From positions 434,001 to 498,000 of the forward strand of contig NZ_CABFLY010000001.1 in the NCBI RefSeq assembly GCF_901875305.1: a DNA stretch of 64,000 nt, read 5' to 3'. Both the position numbers and the translations under genes were made by a program. Of the stretch, positions 1 through 8,569 are shown piece by piece (positions within the stretch are counted from its first letter, which is position 1; every line of letters starts with the position of its first letter). Source of the stretch: Rothia mucilaginosa (GTDB taxonomy: Bacteria > Actinomycetota > Actinomycetes > Actinomycetales > Micrococcaceae). Below the pieces are notes generated by a model. The model saw only the letters and a program-made list of their open reading frames with translations. It made no database searches and was not told the origin of the DNA.

Positions 1-1148
1 CGGAACTTCACCATCTTGAAAAGCTCACCGTTCAGACCCACACGGCTCTGCAAGAAGAATACCGGCCCGCCATCACGCTTAACCATGAGCGCAACCACCA
101 CGAACAACGGGGACAACAGAATCAGACCCAGGCCCGAAGCAACAACGTCCACGACACGTTTGAAGAACGCCGACAGACCGGTGATACGCGGGGTCGACAC
201 GTGCACCAGCGGCAGGCCGTTCAACGGCTGCATATGCATACGGGGGCCAGCAATGTCGGTCGTAGCGGGAGCCATAATCAGCGAGATATGGGCATCCGCG
301 AGCTTCCAACCCAGCAGACGCACCTGATCCGGGCTCAGGTGATGACCGTTCGTCACGGCGACCATGTGAATGTCGTTATCACGAATGGCATCCATAATGT
401 CGGTCGGAGAGGTGCTGTAGCCAAGCACCGGAATCGGCGCACCGGCCACGGTAGTACCGGGAGTGAAACCAGGCAGATAGAACGCGGCGGGGGAGAGGCC
501 GGAAGCAACCACACCCTCCAGATTCTTGTACAGGTGCTGGCCGGTCGTCACATCAGAAATAATCATGACGCGAGTCAATGCACGACCATGGATACGGGAA
601 CGCACCAGGCCCTGACGAATCATCCAACGCTCAATGAGCAGAAAGAGAAGACCCAGCGGGTAAGCAATCAACAGGTACATGCGGGTGACGTCAATCTTGA
701 GGAAGAACGCCAGAATAATAAGCCCGCAGAAGAAATAGGTGGTGCCGCGTGTAATGAGACGGTATTCCTCAGTGCCAAGGCCCATGATGCGCAGGCTACG
801 AGAGCCATTGAGCTGAAGGATAATCCACCAGCCGATAACCATGCCGACGCCCAGGAAAATGTAATCCAGAGCGGGCACTCGGCCGTCCAGAATATTAATG
901 GGCCAGACGTTGACATAGGGCAGGTCTGCGTTTTCTAAGCCAAAACGAATGAGGTGGGCAGCGAGAACCGCTAGGGTGATAGACGCAAGGTCACCCAGGT
1001 AGAGGGCGCGCTGAACCTTCGGGTGCCAACTTCGCCGAACGACGAAGTCTGCGCCCCACATTTTTTTGAGACGATCTTGTACTTTCAACGGTGTAATCTT
1101 CCCCGGAAATTTGTCCTGTGCTGCGGACAGAGAGCGGCGAATAGGCAC
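1..1148 (-). CDS. Polyprenyl-phosphate sugar phosphotransferase (exopolysaccharide initiating enzyme), 3' end outside window
   Basis: The reading frame is open from a GTG at 1148 to the window edge, giving about 382 residues of an incomplete protein. The N-terminal half has several hydrophobic segments, and a soluble stretch follows. Near the window edge lies the family signature of bacterial sugar transferases (GGPVFFLQSRVGLNG followed by FKMVKFR). Family members transfer a sugar-1-phosphate from a UDP-sugar to undecaprenyl phosphate at the membrane, the first step of capsule, exopolysaccharide or glycan assembly. The start is chosen because AGGGG lies five bases upstream. The catalytic C-terminal end is not visible, so the sugar cannot be predicted. 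It is not part of the mshA operon because about 520 bases separate them. Confidence 0.88.
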   Translation of the reverse strand, partial: MPIRRSLSAAQDKFPGKITPLKVQDRLKKMWGADFVVRRSWHPKVQRALYLGDLASITLAVLAAHLIRFGLENADLPYVNVWPINILDGRVPALDYIFLGVGMVIGWWIILQLNGSRSLRIMGLGTEEYRLITRGTTYFFCGLIILAFFLKIDVTRMYLLIAYPLGLLFLLIERWMIRQGLVRSRIHGRALTRVMIISDVTTGQHLYKNLEGVVASGLSPAAFYLPGFTPGTTVAGAPIPVLGYSTSPTDIMDAIRDNDIHMVAVTNGHHLSPDQVRLLGWKLADAHISLIMAPATTDIAGPRMHMQPLNGLPLVHVSTPRITGLSAFFKRVVDVVASGLGLILLSPLFVVVALMVKRDGGPVFFLQSRVGLNGELFKMVKF

Positions 1149-1670
1149 GTTTACCCCTAAATATCGGTGCAAGGAGCCGTATTCTTGTCTTTGTCTGTTG
1201 AATGAGTGAACAGTAACCGTGCTGAGTAAATGTTGGCAGGGATTACGGTAAAGGCGCTGGTGAGGCGCCTATTGGAGCGTTGTATCGAGCAAAAAGCGCA
1301 ACAACGTGTTCCGTAAACTATTCTACGGGTTTATGGGTCTTCCGTCTCTAGGAACAAAGGCGATATCTGTTGCCCACAGTAATGAAATCAATCACAAAGC
1401 GCGGCAGATGTATAAGCTTTCTCGATATGAGGTCGACGCAAGGCAGACGCTACATATAACATCCGTGTTGATCTTTGTGCGGAGGAATTTTAAAGTCGCC
1501 TTACAAGCCCTCTCGTAGCACTTAAAACGTGAGAAACAGCGACGATATACGATGCCCCGAACCTCGTCAGACAGAAGCCTGCAGATCCGGGGCATCGAGC
1601 CGCACACGGTAGCCCGACCGGAGGGGCGGGACGCGATGACAGCGGCGAGAACATACTAGGGACGCTCTAC
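1149..1670. other. Non-coding spacer
   Basis: This 520-base stretch contains no ORF I would support. It holds the 5' region of the sugar transferase gene on the right-to-left strand, a short hairpin at 1252-1270 (AGGCGC/GCGCCT) and a larger inverted repeat at 1550-1597 described separately. Short frames on both strands here lack ribosome binding sites and recognisable protein composition. Confidence 0.6.
1550..1597 (-). terminator. Possible terminator of the mshA-phosphatase operon
   Basis: CGATGCCCC and GGGGCATCG form perfect arms around a loop of about 30 bases, 75-120 bases past the stop of the phosphatase-like gene. There is no T-run after the stem in the minus direction, so it may be a processing or Rho-assisted site rather than a classic intrinsic terminator. 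Confidence 0.3.
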
Positions 1671-2453
1671 TCAGGGGCGCTCAAGACCAGCACGGTCCAG
1701 GATGAAGTCAATCATCGGCTCATAACGGCGCGGCGGGACGTTATCGTCCATCGGCACGCACACCGGCAAATCACCCTGTTCGGCGGCCACAAACAGACCC
1801 GGATCGTTGCAATCGGCGATACCAATCGTCAGCAGCTTGCGAGTCGACGAAGCGTAGCCGGCCATGCCGTGATCAGAAACCACAAGATCGGGAACCACGC
1901 CGCGGGCCTGCAACTGGTCTAGGGCGATGCGCATCGGACCGGGGAAATGCGTGTGCTGCAGGTTGCCGTACTGCTCGAACATCACGACGTCCATAATCTG
2001 ACGGACATCGCCGTCCAAGAAGTGCTCACCCTCCTCAATCTGAAGGACCTCAGCACCCGCGGCACGAGCCGCTGCGGCCAGCACCGCATAAATGGGGAAC
2101 AGGCCCGCGGGGTGACCGGTCGCAAACAGGATGCGGGAACCTGCGCGCACCGCCTCACCAAAAATGCGGGCGTACTCCTCCAAGGCACTGATGCATTGCT
2201 CGGCCCCAATCGTGTCCTGGCCGTGCGTGCGGGAGCGGTCGGGGTTCAGGCCGGCACGGCGAACCATTACCTCAAACACGGAGTCGTAATCCCAATCGCG
2301 GGTCCACTGCACACCAAACTCAAGGTGCTCGTTGCCATCGAGGAAACCCTGAATGTGGTCCAGATTGTTTTCGCGCGGGGTCGCCACCTCACCGGTGATA
2401 CGCGCGGAATTGAGGTAGGCGGCGAATTCATCGCGGCTCATGGAGAAAGACAT
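1671..2453 (-). CDS. Actinobacterial phosphatase-like protein encoded next to mshA
   Basis: The protein has 260 residues, no signal peptide and no membrane segment, so it should be cytosolic. Conserved-looking blocks are ATGHPAGLF (about residues 111-119), VVSDHGMAGYAS (191-202) and IADCNDPGL (212-220); Asp/His-rich motifs of this type fit a metal-dependent hydrolase. I recall close relatives in Arthrobacter-type genomes being annotated simply as 'phosphatase', but no reaction is assigned. It starts 29 bases after the mshA stop on the same strand and has AGGAG five to six bases before the ATG, so the two genes are probably co-transcribed. Mycothiol synthesis needs a phosphatase directly after MshA, which makes this an attractive but unproven candidate for that step. 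Confidence 0.7.
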   Translation of the reverse strand: MSFSMSRDEFAAYLNSARITGEVATPRENNLDHIQGFLDGNEHLEFGVQWTRDWDYDSVFEVMVRRAGLNPDRSRTHGQDTIGAEQCISALEEYARIFGEAVRAGSRILFATGHPAGLFPIYAVLAAAARAAGAEVLQIEEGEHFLDGDVRQIMDVVMFEQYGNLQHTHFPGPMRIALDQLQARGVVPDLVVSDHGMAGYASSTRKLLTIGIADCNDPGLFVAAEQGDLPVCVPMDDNVPPRRYEPMIDFILDRAGLERP

Positions 2454-2482
2454 TAAAACTCCTCACAAATGAAAGACAAAAA

Positions 2483-3745
2483 TTACTGTGAAATATCCTG
2501 ATGTACTTCAGCATAAGCTTCAAGGGTCTTACGTGCCGTCTGATCCCAACCCATCGTGCGAGCACGCGCCGCGGCATTCGCACCCAAAGAGTGACGCAGA
2601 TATGGTGCACGCACCAGACGCTCAATAGCCACCGCCCAACGTTGCGGAGTACGAGGCGTCACCAGCAGGCCCGTGCGGTGGTTCTCTACCGCAAAGCGCA
2701 AGCCATCAGCATCCGTAGCGAGCACTGCGGCACCGCACGCCTGCGCCTCCAGAGCGACCAGACCAAAGGTCTCAGATGACGATGGGGACGCCACAATATC
2801 GGCAGCACGGAAAATATTCGCCAACTCAGACGCAGGAACCGGGTCCTTCAAATGCACCCGATTTCCCACGCCCAGCTCAACTGCGCGCGCCAGCAGTCGA
2901 CGCTCATAATCCGAATCGGAGCGACCAATAATATCCACATCCACCTGCAAATCATCGGGGAGTAGCGCGAGCGCCTCTACCAGCAGATGTGGGCCCTTCA
3001 GCGGCTGAGGCCGGCCGGCAAAAACAATGCGGCAGCGAGTCTCCGAGGTGTCATTGAGCGGATGCACACCAGGAATTGTATGGAAGATTGACGTATCAAC
3101 ACCCGGCGGGATAATGGCAAGCTTCTGCGCATCCGTACCGTAGTACTCACCCATCTGCTGAGCCTCCAGGGGAGTATTCACAACCACTCGGCTCGCATAG
3201 CTACTCATGAGTTGCTCAGCGCGGTAGCGTTCCTCCGGTTCAGGTGCCTCGCCTTCGCCGCGGCGTGCATCTTTAGCGGCAGCTGTCGTATGGGGCGTAA
3301 AGAGAACAGGAGTAGGAAACCCGATGCCCTGAACAGACCAGAGCTCAGAAGCGCGAGCAGCAGCCTGGCCAGACAACCAATAATGGGCATGAATAATATC
3401 GGGGGCGTGTAACGCCTGCTCCACACAAGCTTGCGCGAACTCATCCGTAACCTTAGCCAATTCATTCTTGGAAAGGCCACGAGCTGTGGGAAGGTCAATA
3501 CTGTGGCGAACAATACGCGTACCGCGCTTGGGAGGCTGACGGTAGGGCGAGTCAGCCGGAAGCGCCTCACCGCGATCCAGAGTGAAAACCTCAACCCGCA
3601 GCTCAGGATCCAGCTCCAGCATGGCATGCACCGAACGAGCAATATAGACGTTCATGCCGCCGGCATCCCCGCTACCGGGTTGCGCGAAGGGGTCGGTGTG
3701 CATCGAGTACACGTGAACCGTTCGGATTGCCTCGGGGTTACTCAT
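2483..3745 (-). CDS. mshA: D-inositol-3-phosphate glycosyltransferase (mycothiol biosynthesis)
   Basis: This GT4-family glycosyltransferase makes the first mycothiol intermediate by joining N-acetylglucosamine from UDP-GlcNAc to 1D-myo-inositol 3-phosphate. Visible landmarks are the N-terminal Gly-rich acceptor loop GSGDAGGMNVYI, HAHYWLSG, the donor-domain GRPQPLKGP and the SSSETFGLVALEAQACG region that binds the nucleotide sugar. The frame extends ten codons upstream to 3775, but I place the start at the ATG at 3745, which has AGAGAGGAAA just upstream and begins directly before the conserved core (about 420 residues, normal for MshA). It is divergent from alr and is followed by the phosphatase-like gene. 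Confidence 0.93.
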   Translation of the reverse strand: MSNPEAIRTVHVYSMHTDPFAQPGSGDAGGMNVYIARSVHAMLELDPELRVEVFTLDRGEALPADSPYRQPPKRGTRIVRHSIDLPTARGLSKNELAKVTDEFAQACVEQALHAPDIIHAHYWLSGQAAARASELWSVQGIGFPTPVLFTPHTTAAAKDARRGEGEAPEPEERYRAEQLMSSYASRVVVNTPLEAQQMGEYYGTDAQKLAIIPPGVDTSIFHTIPGVHPLNDTSETRCRIVFAGRPQPLKGPHLLVEALALLPDDLQVDVDIIGRSDSDYERRLLARAVELGVGNRVHLKDPVPASELANIFRAADIVASPSSSETFGLVALEAQACGAAVLATDADGLRFAVENHRTGLLVTPRTPQRWAVAIERLVRAPYLRHSLGANAAARARTMGWDQTARKTLEAYAEVHQDISQ

Positions 3746-3877
3746 CGACGCTTTCCTCTCTATAGCACAGTTCAAAGACCTACCCGCCTAGTGTATCGCG
3801 ACAGGACTTTCGCACGCCGGGAGGTCTAGAATTTAGTACAGACCAGCCGCCCCTCGGCGGCCCACGAAAGATCCCCC

Positions 3878-5233
3878 ATGAGAAAGACCTCGACGGATAT
3901 GACCCACCCCTCCGAGCAGCATGTCGCACCGCTGTACTGCCCGCCCTGCACCCCCGAACACGAGGAACGCACCGCGTACATTGACCTCGACGCCATCGAA
4001 CACAACGTGCGCCGCCTCAAGGAGCTGATTGGCCCCCGCGTGCTTATCGCCATCGTCAAGGCAGACGCCTACGGCCACGGCGCCTACCCGGTGGCTCGTT
4101 CCGCCCTGGCTGCCGGGGCTGACATGCTCGGCCTCGTGCACGTCAACGAGGCTCTGGAACTGCGTGCCGACGGCATCGACGCACCCCTAATCGCCTGGTT
4201 GCACACCCCCTCCACCGACTTTGACGCGGCCTTGCGTGAGGGTGTGCGCCTGGGTGTCTCCGGCTGGGACCTGGAGGCGGTTGCCGCCGCCGCCGAACGT
4301 ACCGGCGAGCGCGCTATCGTACACCTGAAGGCTGACACCGGCCTGGGCCGCAACGGCGCCACGGTTGAAGAGTGGCCGGCCCTCGTAGCCCGTGCCGCCC
4401 AGCTGGAACGAGAAGGTCTGGTTCGCGTGGAGGGAATCTTTAGCCACCTGGCCGTAGCTGACGAGCCCCTCCGCTCCGAAACCGCGGAGCAGCTGAAAGT
4501 TCTGGAAGGCTTCGTTGCCCAGGCTAAGGGGGCAGGCCTGACCCCCGAGCTCGTGCACCTGGCCAACTCTCCCGCAACCCTGACCGCCGCCCTGGACGGC
4601 TGGCAGGCCGACGAGGGCCTGCTCGTCGACGGCGTGCGCTGCGGCCTGGCCCTCTACGGCCTCTCCCCGCTGCCGGGAGTCACTTCTGAGGACCTGGGTT
4701 TGAAGCCCGTCATGACTGTGGGTAGCTACATCGCCAACGTGAAGGAAGTTCCGGCAGGCCAGGGCGTTTCCTACGGCCTGCGTTACCACACCGAGAAGCC
4801 CACGACCCTGGCTCTGGTGCCCCTCGGCTACGCCGACGGCGTGCCCCGTATCGCTGAGAATGCGCCGGTGCGTATCTACCCCGGAGCACAGTCCGCGGAG
4901 GGTGGGCGCATCCCCGAGGGCCCGGAGGGTAAGACCTACCGAGTGGTGGGCCGTATTGCCATGGACCAGATGGTGGTCGACCTGGGCGAGGCGGGCCTGA
5001 GCAACCCCGAGTACGGGTACCTGGGCGCCCCGGTGGTCCTCTTCGGCGCCGGCGAGAACCCTCCTGTCGAGGAGTGGGCTGAGGCGGCACAGACCATTAA
5101 CTACGAGATTGTGACTCGCATTTCGTACCGTGTGCCGCGCGTGTACGTGGGTGGTTCCTGGGTAGAGGCCGACCTGGCCGAGCTCTTGGGCACCGGGACC
5201 GCCGAAACTGTGAACGAGGAACACGAGGGCTAG
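3878..5233 (+). CDS. alr: Alanine racemase
   Basis: A PLP-dependent fold-type III racemase that interconverts L- and D-alanine for peptidoglycan synthesis. The PLP lysine is Lys61 in KADAYGHG, and the opposing catalytic tyrosine is Tyr299 in GVSYGLRY. The Gly-rich LVPLGYADGVPR and RIAMDQMVVDL blocks of the C-terminal barrel are also present. The length (451) is slightly above average because of an N-terminal extension and an insertion near residue 345 (QSAEGGRIPEGPEGK). A second in-frame ATG at 3899 is possible as the true start. The stop lies three bases before tsaE, so the gene leads a wall/tRNA-modification operon, an arrangement familiar from many actinobacteria. Confidence 0.96.
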   Translation: MRKTSTDMTHPSEQHVAPLYCPPCTPEHEERTAYIDLDAIEHNVRRLKELIGPRVLIAIVKADAYGHGAYPVARSALAAGADMLGLVHVNEALELRADGIDAPLIAWLHTPSTDFDAALREGVRLGVSGWDLEAVAAAAERTGERAIVHLKADTGLGRNGATVEEWPALVARAAQLEREGLVRVEGIFSHLAVADEPLRSETAEQLKVLEGFVAQAKGAGLTPELVHLANSPATLTAALDGWQADEGLLVDGVRCGLALYGLSPLPGVTSEDLGLKPVMTVGSYIANVKEVPAGQGVSYGLRYHTEKPTTLALVPLGYADGVPRIAENAPVRIYPGAQSAEGGRIPEGPEGKTYRVVGRIAMDQMVVDLGEAGLSNPEYGYLGAPVVLFGAGENPPVEEWAEAAQTINYEIVTRISYRVPRVYVGGSWVEADLAELLGTGTAETVNEEHEG

Positions 5234-5236
5234 ATT

Positions 5237-5869
5237 ATGTCTGAGTATGTCTCCGCCGCCCTCGACCTGGACGTGACCGGGCCCGAACATACCCGCCGCC
5301 TGGCGCTCGCCCTGGCCGATTGCCTCAAAGCCGGGGACGTGCTCCTGCTCTCCGGTGAGCTTGGCGCGGGCAAGACCACGTTTACTCGTTCCCTGGGGGA
5401 GGGGCTGGGGGTGCGCGAGGGTGTTATCTCCCCGACTTTTGTGCTCTCGCGCGTGCATCCGAACCTGCCGGAGGGCCCCCGCCCCGGTGGCCCCGACCTG
5501 GTGCACGTGGACGCCTACCGTCTCTCCAGTGCCGAGGAGCTTGACGACCTGGACTTGGAGTTTTCCCTGCCGCGATCGGTGACCGTCATTGAGTGGGGCC
5601 GTGACAAGGCTGAGCACCTGAGCGATTCTCGTCTGGAGCTGGACTTTACTCGCCTGACCGGTGCGGATGCGCGCTTCGCCTACTCCGGTGCTGAAGAGTT
5701 CAGCTGGGATGATGAAGCTGAGGGCGCGACCGAGGAGGGCGCAGCCGGTGAGGTTCTCGAGGACCTCGAAGCGGATGTGCCCGAGCCTCGCCTGCTGCGC
5801 GTACGAGCCTTCGGTCCTCGCTGGGAGCATGCTTTCGACGCTCTGAAAGAGGCCCTGCAGAGCGCCTAG
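5237..5869 (+). CDS. tsaE: tRNA threonylcarbamoyladenosine biosynthesis ATPase TsaE
   Basis: TsaE is the ATPase partner of TsaB-TsaD in making the universal t6A modification at position 37 of ANN-decoding tRNAs. The P-loop GELGAGKTT (about residues 40-48), the SPTFVLSRV segment and the VIEWGRD block are clear. The protein is longer (210) than a typical TsaE of about 155 because of an acidic C-terminal extension (roughly residues 150-190, many Glu and Ala) ahead of a final RVRAFGPRWEHAF segment. The gene follows alr by three bases and precedes tsaB by about 20, indicating one transcript. Confidence 0.94.
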   Translation: MSEYVSAALDLDVTGPEHTRRLALALADCLKAGDVLLLSGELGAGKTTFTRSLGEGLGVREGVISPTFVLSRVHPNLPEGPRPGGPDLVHVDAYRLSSAEELDDLDLEFSLPRSVTVIEWGRDKAEHLSDSRLELDFTRLTGADARFAYSGAEEFSWDDEAEGATEEGAAGEVLEDLEADVPEPRLLRVRAFGPRWEHAFDALKEALQSA

Positions 5870-5892
5870 AGCCCGCGCGCTAGAATGATAGG

Positions 5893-6678
5893 GTGCTAGT
5901 ACTTGCCCTTGATTCATCCGCCACCGCATCCGTGGTGCTTGCCCGCGTGCACGGCTCCGAAGCCGGTGCGTCCTTTGACATTCTGGCCCGCTTCGAGAGC
6001 GAAGACACTCGCTCCCATGCCGAAGTCATGGCCCCCTTCGCTCGCGCCGCCCTGCAGGAGGCCGGGGTGCGCGGCGAGGATCTGGACGCGATTCTGACCG
6101 GTACCGGGCCCGGCCCCTTTACCGGCCTGCGCGCCGGTATAGTTACCGCGCGCGCCCTGGGTTTTGCCTGGTCCGTGCCCGTGTACGGCATGATGAGTCT
6201 GACCGCCCTGGCTGAGCGCGCCCACCGAGAATGGGTATCCGTTCAGGACGGGGCAACCGAGGGAACCGGCGGGGCAGAAGACGCTGAGCTGCTGGTCGCT
6301 TCCGACGCACGCCGCCGCGAAGTGTACTCCGCACGCTACCGCGTCAACGCCGAGGGCTACAGCCTGGTGGACGGGCCGACCGTGAGCCCCGCCTCCGAGA
6401 TCCTGCCCGGTGAAGGCCCCTCCTATGCGTACGGCTACGGTGCCGGCCTGTACGCCGAGACCCTCGAAGAGCACGGCTGGACTATTGTGGGCTCTGCCCG
6501 CGAGGTTCACCCGCACGCCGAATACCTGGTTGCCGCCGCGGCGCGCTTGGGCGTAGAGAACCTGAGCGAGGACACCTCCGCCCTGTACCTGCGCGACTCG
6601 GATGCAAAGGTCCCCGCGGCGATGCTCGCCCGCCAGCAGAAGCAAACCGCACAGGCTGCCGCGCAGAAGGAGAGCTAG
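5893..6678 (+). CDS. tsaB: tRNA threonylcarbamoyladenosine biosynthesis protein TsaB
   Basis: TsaB is the non-catalytic ASKHA-fold partner that dimerises with TsaD. The N-terminal LALDSSATASVVL and the TGTGPGPFTGLRAGI motif are diagnostic. Translation starts at a GTG at 5893. The TAG stop abuts the ATG of rimI with no spacing, and tsaE lies just upstream, so the two tsa genes and rimI are almost certainly translated from one message. Length (261) is slightly above average, with a C-terminal Ala/Gln-rich tail. Confidence 0.93.
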   Translation: MLVLALDSSATASVVLARVHGSEAGASFDILARFESEDTRSHAEVMAPFARAALQEAGVRGEDLDAILTGTGPGPFTGLRAGIVTARALGFAWSVPVYGMMSLTALAERAHREWVSVQDGATEGTGGAEDAELLVASDARRREVYSARYRVNAEGYSLVDGPTVSPASEILPGEGPSYAYGYGAGLYAETLEEHGWTIVGSAREVHPHAEYLVAAAARLGVENLSEDTSALYLRDSDAKVPAAMLARQQKQTAQAAAQKES

Positions 6679-7188
6679 ATGAGCGCTCCTGAACATATCG
6701 TGCGGGATGATTTAGCTCTAGGTGCTCGCCTGCGCGTTGCCGAACTACCTGACGTGCAGGCCATGCACCGCATGGAGACCACCTTATTCCCCGCCGACGC
6801 CTGGAACATCGACATGTTCCTTGAAGAGCTAACCCACCCGACCCGCACCTACTACATGCTTGAGCTGCCGGTGGAGGACCCGGAAAGTGACGAGGGCGGC
6901 TGGCGTGCCATCGGCTACTGCGGAACCATGGTCGTTGCCGACACCGCCGATGTCCAAACCATCGGCGTACTCCCCGAGTATGAGGGCCACGGTTTCGGTC
7001 GTGCCATGCTTGAGCAGATGCACGAGCGTGCCCGCGAGCAGGGTGCTGAGCGCATCCTGCTGGAGGTGCGTGCCGACAACCCGCGCGCCCAGCACCTCTA
7101 CGAGCGCAATGGCTACCGTGCGATTCATGTGCGCCGCCGTTACTACGAGGATGGAACTGACGCCATCATTATGGAATGTGCGTTCTAA
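6679..7188 (+). CDS. rimI: Ribosomal protein S18 alanine N-acetyltransferase-like GNAT enzyme
   Basis: A GNAT-fold acetyltransferase of about 169 residues. The acetyl-CoA binding region is QTIGVLPEYEGHGFGRAML (residues about 95-113), followed by LLEVRADNPRAQHLYERNGY, the standard motif B of RimI. In this position between tsaB and tsaD the gene is normally RimI, which acetylates the N-terminus of ribosomal protein S18 and perhaps other proteins. The ATG directly follows the tsaB stop. An acidic insertion (VEDPESDEGG) lies between the first strands. Confidence 0.88.
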   Translation: MSAPEHIVRDDLALGARLRVAELPDVQAMHRMETTLFPADAWNIDMFLEELTHPTRTYYMLELPVEDPESDEGGWRAIGYCGTMVVADTADVQTIGVLPEYEGHGFGRAMLEQMHERAREQGAERILLEVRADNPRAQHLYERNGYRAIHVRRRYYEDGTDAIIMECAF

Positions 7189-7291
7189 ATATCACGGTAT
7201 TTTCCGGCAGTAGTGGGCCGTATTCCGGTAACCTCTACACCACAACATCTACACAATACTAGGCGCGGACCGCGCAACAGAAAGATAGGCT

Positions 7292-8392
7292 ATGAGCACT
7301 CGCGAACCCCTTGTTCTGGGTATCGAATCCTCCTGCGATGAGACCGGTATCGGCATTGTGCGCGGTGCACAGTTGCTCAGCAACACGATTTCTTCCTCCA
7401 TGGAGGAGCATGTGCGCTTTGGTGGAGTAATCCCTGAAATTGCCTCCCGCGCCCACCTGGACGCCATGATTCCCGCTCTCAAAGCGGCCCTCACCGAAGC
7501 AGACATTACCCTCGACGAGGTAGATGCTATCGCCGTGACTGCGGGCCCCGGCCTGGCTGGCGCACTCATGGTTGGTGTCTCCGCGGCGAAGGCGCTCGCT
7601 ATTGCCACCGGCAAGCCCCTCTACGGCATTAACCACCTGGTCGCCCACGTTGGCGTGGGTCTGCTCGAGGATAACGGCACCGAAGACGGCTCCGACCTGC
7701 TGGCGAATGCAGGCTCCGGTGGTCTGGGTGCGCTGCTGGTTTCTGGCGGTCATACCGAAATCCTGCAGGTGCGAGATATTACCTCCGATGTGCGTCTGCT
7801 CGGTGCAACCCTCGACGATGCCGCAGGTGAAGCCTACGACAAAGTGGCCCGCCTGCTCGGCCTCAACTACCCGGGCGGTCCCGCCATTGACCGCGCGGCA
7901 GCCGAAGGCAACCGCAACGCCTTCGTGTTCCCGCGCGGACTGTCGAACCGCAAGTTCATGGGCACCGCCGAGAACCCCGGTGAACACCGCTACGACTTCT
8001 CCTTCTCGGGCCTGAAGACCGCCGTGGCGCGCGTGATTGAAAGTTTTGAAGCGGCCGGTGAAGAGGTCCCGGTTGCCGATATCGCAGCCTCCTTCCAGGA
8101 AGCGGTCGTGGATGTCATCACAAAGAAGGCCATGCTGGCCTGCCGCGAGCAGGGCATGAAGACCCTGCTGCTTGGCGGTGGCGTGGCGGCTAATTCGCGT
8201 CTGCGTGAGCTGCTTGCGGCCCGATGCGCCTCCGAGGGGGTACGCCTGATTATTCCGAAGTTCACCCTGTGCACCGATAACGGCGCGATGGTGGCGGCCC
8301 TGGGCGCCCGCCTGGTGGCCGCTGGCCGTAAGCCCTCGGGCGTGGACTTTACGACGGATTCTTCTCTTCCGGTGACCACGGTCTGTTTCTAA
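7292..8392 (+). CDS. tsaD: tRNA N6-adenosine threonylcarbamoyltransferase
   Basis: The catalytic subunit of t6A synthesis (Kae1/TsaD/YgjD family), which transfers the threonylcarbamoyl group from TC-AMP to A37. Landmarks are [10 protein letters not shown] at the N-terminus, the metal-binding HLVAH (His115 and His119), [15 protein letters not shown], and [12 protein letters not shown] plus [10 protein letters not shown] near the C-terminus. At 366 residues it is full length. About 100 bases separate it from rimI, so a separate promoter is possible, but it is in the same orientation. It is convergent with the carboxylate-amine ligase gene and ends before a strong hairpin. Confidence 0.96.
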   Translation: MSTREPLVLGIESSCDETGIGIVRGAQLLSNTISSSMEEHVRFGGVIPEIASRAHLDAMIPALKAALTEADITLDEVDAIAVTAGPGLAGALMVGVSAAKALAIATGKPLYGINHLVAHVGVGLLEDNGTEDGSDLLANAGSGGLGALLVSGGHTEILQVRDITSDVRLLGATLDDAAGEAYDKVARLLGLNYPGGPAIDRAAAEGNRNAFVFPRGLSNRKFMGTAENPGEHRYDFSFSGLKTAVARVIESFEAAGEEVPVADIAASFQEAVVDVITKKAMLACREQGMKTLLLGGGVAANSRLRELLAARCASEGVRLIIPKFTLCTDNGAMVAALGARLVAAGRKPSGVDFTTDSSLPVTTVCF

Positions 8393-8471
8393 GCGGGCTA
8401 CCTCTGAAATAGCTACTTCCGCAGGGATTATTAGCGCGAGCGTGTTCATGCGGCTCACCTCGAAAATACCT

Positions 8472-8523
8472 ACAGAAATGCCTCAGCACAGTCTCGCTAA
8501 GGACTGCGCCGAGGCATTTCTGT
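8472..8523. terminator. Bidirectional terminator between tsaD and the carboxylate-amine ligase gene
   Basis: ACAGAAATGCCTC at 8472-8484 is exactly complementary to 8511-8523, and the inner bases GCACAGTC/GACTGCGC extend the stem with one mismatch. It lies between convergent genes and can stop transcription from both sides. Confidence 0.8.
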
Positions 8524-8569
8524 ATTTCAAGCTTTAGTTGTTTCAAGCTTTAGATGCGGGGGAGCGGGT

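Noticed and set aside
1306..1607. Small ORFs on both strands in the spacer at 1.3-1.6 kb
   Set aside because: No binding sites and no protein-like features; the two frames overlap each other.
4187..5929. Long minus-strand frame opposite alr and tsaE
   Set aside because: Antisense shadow of well-supported genes, without binding site or family.
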